DNA of 18,720 nucleotides from Ophiostoma sp. CBS 140.51 (Eukaryota > Ascomycota > Sordariomycetes > Ophiostomatales > Ophiostomataceae): contig JANSLP010000483.1 of assembly GCA_029298735.1 (NCBI GenBank), positions 1-18,720 on the forward strand, written 5' to 3'. Shown piece after piece: positions 7,981-14,429 of this stretch. The notes under the pieces were generated by a model. That model made no database searches. It was not told the DNA's origin and was given only the letters and a program-made list of their open reading frames with translations. Numbering within the stretch: position 1 is the first letter of the stretch; each line of letters opens with the position of its first letter. A program made the position numbers and the translations under genes.

Positions 7981-10291
7981 TCAAGCCCCAGGTGGAGGAG
8001 GGGGCTTGTAGAATGTCAGTAACTGGGAAATGTCTAATACTTTAAACGTATAGCCAGGTGCATGCGACTTACTGGTGGAGGGCCGTCGGAGCTCGGAGGC
8101 GGCGGAGGCGGAGGAGGAGCATCGCTAGGCGGCGGGGGTGGCGGAGGAGAGGTCACCGACTGGGCAACACCTAGAGGCGGAGTTGGTGTTGCGTGCTGTT
8201 GCTGTTGAGCTTGCTGCGCTGCAGCATAGTACTGTTGGTAGTATTGCACATAGCTAGAGGGAGAGCCTTATGTTAGCAAACAGCTGTGTATAAACGTAGC
8301 AATTCGTCTGGAAGGAGACTTACGCAGCATAGCCGCCGTACGGCGCATAAGGATCATTGGTTCCGTAATACTGCGCATATTGCGCAGCGTAGTCCGCACT
8401 GCCGGCAGATGCAGCTGCAGCTACAGCTGCATCTGGTGTACCAGACGGCAGTGCAGCAGGGGTCGCAGGAGTGGCAGAGGGGGCCGGGCTGCGGTTGGCA
8501 TGGCCAGAAATCGTGCTGCTCGCATTTCCCGCGGCAGAGTTTGGCGAATTGTAGCCACTGTGGTCATTGCCGTCACGGTCGTGCCCACCATGGCCACCGT
8601 GCCCACCGTACCCGTTGTAGCCGCCGCGGCCACCACGTCCGCCGTATCCGCCACGGCCCCCGGAGTAGCCCTGGTAATTGCCATAGTGGTTGCCATTACT
8701 GTGGCGATCGCCATAGCCACCTTGGCCACCATACGAGCGCTGGGGGCGGCTCTTGAAGGACTCGTATTGGTCCTTCACATTTTCTAACAGGTCTTCACAA
8801 AGCTCTTTGGCTTTCTCGACCATTTCCGGATCCGGGCCACTTGAAGATGTTAGAGATGGATAGAAAGGAGAAGAGGACAATGGGAACGGTGAGACTTACG
8901 TGACATGCAGGTACATAGGCTCGTCACTTTCCCTGCCGGTTGAAGACTCGATGAAGCCTGAACCTCGGCCCTTGATCTGCACACGGCAGCCCGTCTCCTG
9001 CTGGATGTGCTTCACGTAGGCACCGCCATGGCCGACCACTTGTGCGCGCAGATTGAATCCAGGAATCGGTTCGAGGTTGACGGGAATCTGCTTGTCCGGC
9101 CATTTTTTCTGCAGGAAAATGTCAGCACTATAATGGCCATGATGCGGTAAGATACCAAGCGGTAGGATTGAACGTACCCGGCCGTACTCATCCCGTTCAA
9201 TAGCGGGCTGTTCCTCCCGTTCACGACGGCGGAATCGTCTCTCATCGACAAGGGGCGGCAGCTCGGAATGAAGCAGCTCGTTAACCTTGTCAATGGCCTT
9301 TTGCAGCCCTTCCTTGCTCGTGCTGGTGATATGCAGGTATAGAGGTGGGTTCTGTGATAATGTTAGCATGGGAGTTGGGCGCAAGTAGAGAGGGAACACC
9401 TGTGTCTTACCGAGGCCGAGGCCATGCTTTTGTCTGGAAGGTAACTTCCACGAGTTGTGACATCTGAAAAAAAGTGGAATGCGTCAACAAAACTGATTTA
9501 TAGGAGACGGGGTTTGCGAGGTAAGAAATGAGGGAGTAGGCATACCGGCACCAGTTTCGTCTTTAATCTATATCACAAAACGCATCGAGGTCAGCAAGTG
9601 CCAAAGAGGGGGGTGAGCCTGGGTTCCCGAGCTTTCAGTAAGCGGGGCCGTCTCAAAAGGACAATAGAAGGTGACAATATAGCCGCAAAAGCCAGCAAAA
9701 GGCGGGATAAAGAAGTGTTACCATTTTTTGTGTTGACGCTTTTGTCACGATGTAGCGGTTTCTTTGATCGTTGACTTCGATATCTTTGATGTAGTCGCCG
9801 TCGGAGATGTAGATCTCGCCGTTGATATTGGCAGCCGAAGCCGAAGCCGTAGCCTTCACGCTTGTGGTCGCGATCGGCGCCGCTGCAGACTCGTCAATGT
9901 CCCGGCTGCTGCTTTTCCGGGTCTGGAGCTGTTCGCTGATTCTTGCCGCAATAGCCGCTGGTTTCAAAAAAGGCGGTTAGCAACCAATCTCAGAATCAAA
10001 ACGAAAAGTAAACAAAATAATGAAATCTCTGCGGAGGGGTCAGCTCAAAAGGCTGCCTCTAGACATCCATCACGTACCGGCAGCAGCAGCAGGGTCATGC
10101 CGTTTAGTCTCCTGGTCACCGGAGGTGGAGGCTTCTGGCTCGCGGGATGTATGATCGCGATCGCGTGCTGCATCGTCTCGACGGACAGGAGGCGATCGAG
10201 AGCGGCGGTCGAAACGGGACACGCGCTTGGGTTCTGGCTCAGTCTGGTCGAAGCGCGACCGCTTCGTGCTCCGACGTTCGCTGGAGTCCAT
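7981..10291 (-). CDS. KHDC4: KHDC4-type tandem KH-domain RNA-binding protein
   Basis: Nine exons: 10291-10078, 9957-9722, 9567-9546 (22 nt), 9463-9411, 9351-9178, 9108-8900, 8839-8324, 8253-8073 and 8004-7981. The product is 542 residues and all phases close. An Arg/Ser/Asp-rich N-terminus (1-72, nuclear-type) precedes KH1 (about 115-215: KDIEVNDQRNRYIVTKASTQ, IKDETGADVTTRGSYLPD, PPLYLHITS) and KH2 (about 234-325: PVNLEPIPGFNLRAQVVG, then AYVKHIQQETGCRVQIKGRG). The GxxG loop is GHGG in KH2, while KH1 has the degenerate KAST. A disordered tail follows with YGG/RGG repeats (about 330-390), A/Q/Y-rich blocks and two proline runs. Human KHDC4/BLOM7 is a U5-associated factor in pre-mRNA splicing; the same role here is inferred. 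The last exon may start instead at 8022, adding six residues. Confidence 0.91.
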
Positions 10292-11069
10292 GGCGTACAG
10301 GTGTCAACGTGGCACCCGAGGCGCGGCTGTCGACAAGGAAACAGAGGGACAATGGGAGGTTTGTCTGCCTAGGATGAGGATATTCGAGAATCCGAAGAGA
10401 AGTCGTCGAAATCGGAGAATGAGTCGAAAGTCAAGGACGATGCGGACAGGTGTGCCTCTAGGGTATGCGCAGTTGCTCTGATTATTGCGCGTGCGATTGC
10501 AAATCTTCCCGCTCAGAGGCCGTCGTCGAGGTCTCACACAAAGCTCGTCGAATTGCTTCTGATTATTGGTTGTGGTGCCCCGTACACTTTTTGGATGGAC
10601 TTTTTTTGAAGCTAAATGTGAGGCTGAGGGATTCGCAGCCGTCTTTACTAGTTGTGTCAATGAAAGAAGGGCAGGCGCTGGTGGGCACAGGTCCAGAAGC
10701 CAGAGCAACCTTCCCGGCGTATTTTCCTACTGTATCCCAGCATATGCATACGAAGTACTCCGTATTACAGCCGCTCCAAGCCGTAGCCCGTTGACCATTT
10801 GACTTCGTGAAAATTTTGTCCCGGTTCCGATAGGGACTTGCACTGTGCTCCACTGGCATTGGTTTTTAGCAGCTTTTGGAGTGCCCCAGGGCCTGAAAGA
10901 CACTGGTTCGACTGGCTCTAGGCTCGTGCGATTGGTAGCATACAGAGATAATAGTGCGAAGTCGGGGGTGGGTTCCTTTTTTGCTCTGATTTCTAGGATT
11001 TCTGTCCGGTCGGACGCCGTAACTGTTCATTTCGTCTCTTTTTTCGTCTTCCGCTTCCTCTCCCTTTTC

Positions 11070-11076
11070 TGACTCA
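11070..11076 (+). promoter_or_regulatory. TGACTCA site (CPC1/Gcn4-type) upstream of ILV6
   Basis: A perfect TGACTCA starts 143 bp upstream of the ILV6 ATG. This is the established core bound by Gcn4 and by its filamentous-fungal relatives CPC1/CpcA, which induce amino-acid biosynthesis genes during amino-acid starvation. ILV6 is a known type of target in yeast. The role here is inferred. Confidence 0.65.
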
Positions 11077-11159
11077 CAACGACCAGCGAGGCACTCCAGA
11101 CAACCTCAATTGGACCGCCCAGGTCTCCGTTCGCCCTTTAAATACTCTTTCGGAGGACA

Positions 11160-11177
11160 ATGCCCTTTTGGCGATAG
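11160..11177 (+). other. short upstream ORF (MPFWR) before ILV6
   Basis: ATG CCC TTT TGG CGA TAG lies 35 bp before the ILV6 ATG. If transcription starts in the pyrimidine-rich stretch near 11030-11070, ribosomes would meet this ATG first. If the TTTAAATA at 11137-11144 acts as a TATA box, transcription could start at or after it and the ORF would be irrelevant. Confidence 0.35.
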
Positions 11178-11212
11178 GGGCTTGATCCAGATTTCCCATC
11201 GCCAATTGCATC

Positions 11213-12274
11213 ATGGCCTCCCGCCGCCTCTTACTTTCGTCGCCATGGCGCGCCGTGTCGTCCTCCGGCCTGCGCCTGGCCCAAGGCTTCCAGCTGTCCA
11301 CCCCGACCCTTGCCGTTAGCCTCCGGTACAGCTCCAATACCAGCAGCTCCACATCCGCCATTGCCTACAAGGCCCTCCGCCGTCGCCAGGCCCCTCTCCC
11401 CGTGAGCGATGCGCCGCCGTCGTGGTCGGCCCAGGCTGCTGTCTCCAACATCCTCTACGAGACCCCGACACCGTCGCTGGCCCCGTCTACCCGTCACATC
11501 CTCAACTGCCTTGTCCAGAACGAGCCCGGTGTTCTGTCCCGTGTGTCTGGTATCTTGGCTGCCCGTGGCTTCAACATTGACTCCCTCGTTGTGTGCAGCA
11601 CCGAGGTCGAGGATCTGTCCCGCATGACGATCGTTCTGACGGGCCAGGACGGTGTTGTCGAGCAGGCCCGCCGCCAGCTGGAGGATCTGGTCCCTGTCTG
11701 GGCTGTCCTAGACTACACCAACGCTGCTCTTGTCCAGCGTGAGCTGCTTCTGGCCAAGGTCAACATCCTGGGCCCCGAGTACTTTGAGGAGCTGCTCGCT
11801 CACCACCGTGAGATCACCGCCCCTGTCGACGCCAACGGCGAGCAGGACGGTGAGGCTTTCGATGTGTCGCTTGCCGAGGTCAGCGAGGACTTTCACCCCA
11901 GCCGCCTTGCTGCCAGTGAGGCCCTCCGCCACAAGCACGAGCACCTGAAGAGCATCACCTACTTCACCCATCAGTTCGGTGGCAAGGTTCTTGATATCAG
12001 CACTAACAGCTGCATTGTCGAGGTGTAAGTTTTTTTGTGCACCTCTTGTTAAAGAAATATGTTTTATGGTGCCATTGCTAACAACGTTTCCAGCTCCGCC
12101 AAGCCGTCCAGAATTGACTCGTTCCTGAAGCTGGTTGCACCTTTCGGTATCCTGGAGTCGGCTCGCACGGGTCTGATGGCCCTGCCGCGTTCGCCCCTTC
12201 ACGGCCCTGACGAGGATACGCCCACCAAGGAGGCCGACGAGGTTGTCGATGCTAGCCAGCTTCCCCCTGGTTAA
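11213..12274 (+). CDS. ILV6: acetolactate synthase regulatory (small) subunit, mitochondrial
   Basis: Exons are 11213-12024 and 12094-12274; the 69 bp intron has GTAAGT, TTGCTAAC and CCAG signals; the product is 330 residues, the usual fungal length. It binds the catalytic subunit Ilv2, stimulates it and confers feedback inhibition by valine at the first common step of valine, leucine and isoleucine synthesis. The first 40-60 residues are rich in Arg and Ser with few acids, as in a mitochondrial presequence (MASRRLLLSSPWRAVSSSGL). An ACT domain follows at about 95-168 (HILNCLVQNEPGVLSRVSGI, RGFNIDSLVV), then the fungal insert with an acidic stretch at about 205-225, and the C-terminal domain whose conserved CIVEV-SAKPSRI is rejoined exactly across the intron. 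Strong codon bias (C-ending codons) suggests high expression. It has a TGACTCA site upstream and converges on the ornithine carbamoyltransferase gene. Confidence 0.98.
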
Positions 12275-12485
12275 ATTAGTGCTGGAATGAAAGATAAAAG
12301 GAGAGTTTTCTCTGTTTTGTTTTAATCTAAATTATGATTTATTTTTGGGCTATGACCCCCGGTTTTTCTTCATTTCGTAACTTCGTATCATATTGCCCTT
12401 TGATATTCCATTTTGCTACATGCAACACGCCCCATAGCCTGGCACGGATACTATGCTATCAACCTGGTCCTACACATTCGCCGCT
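12275..12485. terminator. shared convergent 3' region of ILV6 and ornithine carbamoyltransferase
   Basis: Only 211 bp separate the two facing stop codons. A minus-strand AATAAA (TTTATT on plus, 12338-12343) lies 143 bp past the carbamoyltransferase stop and is a plausible polyadenylation signal. It also lies just 64 bp beyond the ILV6 stop, so the two 3' untranslated regions probably overlap as sense-antisense. The sequence is AT-rich, as expected for fungal 3' ends. Confidence 0.5.
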
Positions 12486-13675
12486 TTAAACAATGTTGCC
12501 CTTGTTGACAACGAAGCCCTCGAGAGCAGCTAGGTGGTATGTTAGTTTGTGGTGTTTTAGTGAAATAATTAAAAGAGTACTCATAAAAACAGTACTTACC
12601 AATAGCTGCCCAGAGACGGTTCTCAGCCTCCTGGAACACCAGCGACCGGTCGTCGTAAAAGACCTCGTCGGCCACCTCCTCGGGGTGCCGGGGAAGGCAG
12701 TGCATAAACTTCCAGTCGGCCTTGGCACCTCCACGCTTTGCCAGATCGTGCGTGATCTGGTAGCCCTCAAATGCCTGGAGACGCTTCTTGGCCTCCTCCT
12801 CCTGACCCATGGACACCCATGTATCCGTCACCAGTATGTCCGCATCCTTAATGGCGTCCTCCGGGACGGTCGTCTCGATCAGCTTGCTGTTGCTGCCAGA
12901 GGACAGGATGAGAGACCGCATGCGGTCAGGGATACCGTAGCCCTTGGGCGAGGCAACCGCAATATCAACGCCCATCTTGAAGCAGCCAATAGCCAAGTCA
13001 AAAAGCACGTTATTTGAGTCACCGATCCAGGCAACTTTGCGGCCCTCAAGACCAAGGCTGCCCTCGCTCAGATTGGAGGCCGGGAATGCCTCGTGAATGG
13101 TCAGGAAGTCGGCAATTGTCTGCAGCGGGTGGAAGTCAGCCGACAAAGCATTGATGACAGGCACGGACGAGTGCTCAGCCAGGCCGGTCACATCAGAGTG
13201 CGGGCCAACACGGGCCACCATGCACGATGTCATGGACGAAATGACTGTGGAGGTGTCACGGAGAGACTCGTTGACCTAAAATCGCATGGTGTTAGTGAGA
13301 GGCTCCATACATCATATTTCAGGTAATATGTGAATTTCAAGTGCCAATGCTTACGCCAAGCTGAATGTCGTCCTTGCCCAGGAACATGGGATGGCCGCCC
13401 ATCATGGAAACGGCAGACTCGGTCGACACCCGCGTCCGCGTGCTCCGCTTGCTGAACATCAAGGCCACCGCGGGGCCGTTCAGGCTGCTCTTGATCCTCT
13501 CCGAAGCAGTGCCGGCCTTGAACGCCTTCTTGTGCTCAGCAGCATTCAGAACAAGCCGGGCAAATTCTTTGGGTGAAAGGTCTGCAATCGACATAAGGTG
13601 ACGGGGAGTAGAATAAGCCCGGGTCTGCACATGCCGGGAGGCCGTCTTTGCGGCCTGGAAAAGTGAGCTGCTCAT
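12486..13675 (-). CDS. ARG3: ornithine carbamoyltransferase, mitochondrial
   Basis: Exons are 13675-13355, 13275-12600 and 12529-12486; introns are 79 and 70 bp with CACTAAC and AACTAAC branch points; the product is 346 residues, normal for the family (Neurospora arg-12, yeast ARG3). It makes citrulline from ornithine and carbamoyl phosphate in arginine synthesis. Active-site motifs are all intact: SKRSTRTR (about 75-82, carbamoyl-phosphate binding), FHPLQT (155-160), WIGDSNNV (190-197), DTWVSMGQEEE (258-268, ornithine side) and MHCLPRH (298-304, catalytic cysteine). The N-terminus (MSSSLFQAAKTASRHVQTRA) is basic and hydroxylated, as in a mitochondrial presequence, which fits filamentous fungi, where the enzyme is mitochondrial. 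The start is the first ATG after the untranslated leader; the frame extends upstream without a credible start. The last 14 residues come from the 44-base final exon (AALEGFVVNKGNIV). Confidence 0.98.
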
Positions 13676-13865
13676 GATGAGATGAAGGTGAAGTGACGAA
13701 GCGGGCAACCCTGGCGATGATCGAAACTTTTGATTGTTTTGTTTTTCTGTTTTATGCCCCTTTAAACGGCCAATTGAACTTATAGCGAACTGAGAACTCA
13801 CGAACACGGCGTAAAAAAACCTAGAGATGCTGTGAGACGCTTCTATATGTGTTCTTAGAACTCCA

Positions 13866-13872
13866 TTGACTC
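13866..13872. promoter_or_regulatory. TGACTCA site (CPC1/Gcn4-type) upstream of ornithine carbamoyltransferase
   Basis: A perfect TGACTCA lies 190 bp upstream of the carbamoyltransferase ATG. Arginine genes are classical targets of general amino-acid control through Gcn4/CPC1, so the position fits, though binding here is inferred. Confidence 0.65.
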
Positions 13873-14120
13873 ATCCAGCATGGGGTCCTTGGGGCAGTAT
13901 CTCGTCAAAAATATTTTCTGTTATCCAGAGTCCGTCGTTCGTTAAGCTAGTACTGAGTACAGTACGGGATTGTGCTCGCACAGTATGACTACTGAGCTGT
14001 GGGGTTTGACAGTGTCCTCCTGTTCCGGAGAGGGAAGACATCCAAGTCATATCATTGGCTGGCCCAATCTGCAGGCGGTCCAGGCCGAGCCAAGTCTAGG
14101 CCTGCGGTGACACGTCCTCC

Positions 14121-14128
14121 TCACGTGA
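14121..14128. promoter_or_regulatory. TCACGTGA palindromic E-box
   Basis: The CACGTG core with symmetrical T and A flanks is a binding site type for basic helix-loop-helix factors (Cbf1 in yeast). It lies about 300 bp upstream of the Tag1-like ATG and about 446 bp upstream of the carbamoyltransferase ATG. Confidence 0.5.
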
Positions 14129-14429
14129 CTGGTTCACCTTTGCGACAAACTTGCATAACTTGTTGTTCTCCCGCCCCCTTCCAACTCCGTCATTCATCTT
14201 TCTTCTTTCTTACAAAACAGTTTCCAAATCCATGGGGCCACGATCGCCGACAACAAAAGACGCCGGCATCTCTCCCTTTCTCTCTGCTTTACCACCTTTC
14301 TTGTAACCCAAACACTTGTTGTTTTCACTTCGTTTTACCCCGGACAACTTTTGGGCTTGATACCCAATACCGGCCTGCACCATCAAGGCACTCCACTAAT
14401 CAGTGGTACGCCTGGAATCGGCATTAAAC

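Larger units (their letters stand above)
10292..11212. promoter_or_regulatory. divergent promoter region between KHDC4 and ILV6
   Basis: This is 921 bp between two ATGs that face away from each other, with no gene visible. It holds a CCAAT box (ATTGG on plus, 10565-10569) on the KHDC4 side, one TACTCCGTA at 10756-10764, pyrimidine-rich plus-strand sequence around 11030-11070 typical of fungal transcription starts, TGACTCA at 11070-11076, a TTTAAATA element at 11137-11144 and a short upstream ORF at 11160-11177. The last four point to ILV6. Confidence 0.65.
13676..14429. promoter_or_regulatory. divergent promoter region between ornithine carbamoyltransferase and the Tag1-like gene
   Basis: This is 754 bp without a gene. 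It holds TGACTCA at 13866-13872, a GTACTGAGTAC-type near-palindrome at 13949-13959, an ATTGG/CCAAT inverted pair at 14054-14058 and 14064-14068, a TCACGTGA palindrome at 14121-14128, and a pyrimidine-rich plus-strand leader from about 14160 to 14340. The first element faces the carbamoyltransferase; the E-box and pyrimidine leader lie on the Tag1 side. Confidence 0.65.

Noticed and set aside
8286..8756. Histidine-rich plus-strand frame (156 residues)
   Set aside because: It is the antisense reading of the glycine/tyrosine-rich repeats of the KHDC4 tail.
9764..10372. 202-residue plus-strand frame
   Set aside because: It spans antisense of two KHDC4 exons and their intron, with no recognisable features.
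10895..10930. GGTTCGACTGG resembling a tRNA B box
   Set aside because: The last bases do not match GGTTCGANTCC, and I found no acceptor stem or A box at the right spacing.
11160..11177. Arginine attenuator-type peptide upstream of an amino-acid gene
   Set aside because: The ORF is only five codons and unlike the fungal arginine attenuator peptide. It also precedes ILV6, not an arginine gene. It is kept only as a generic upstream ORF.
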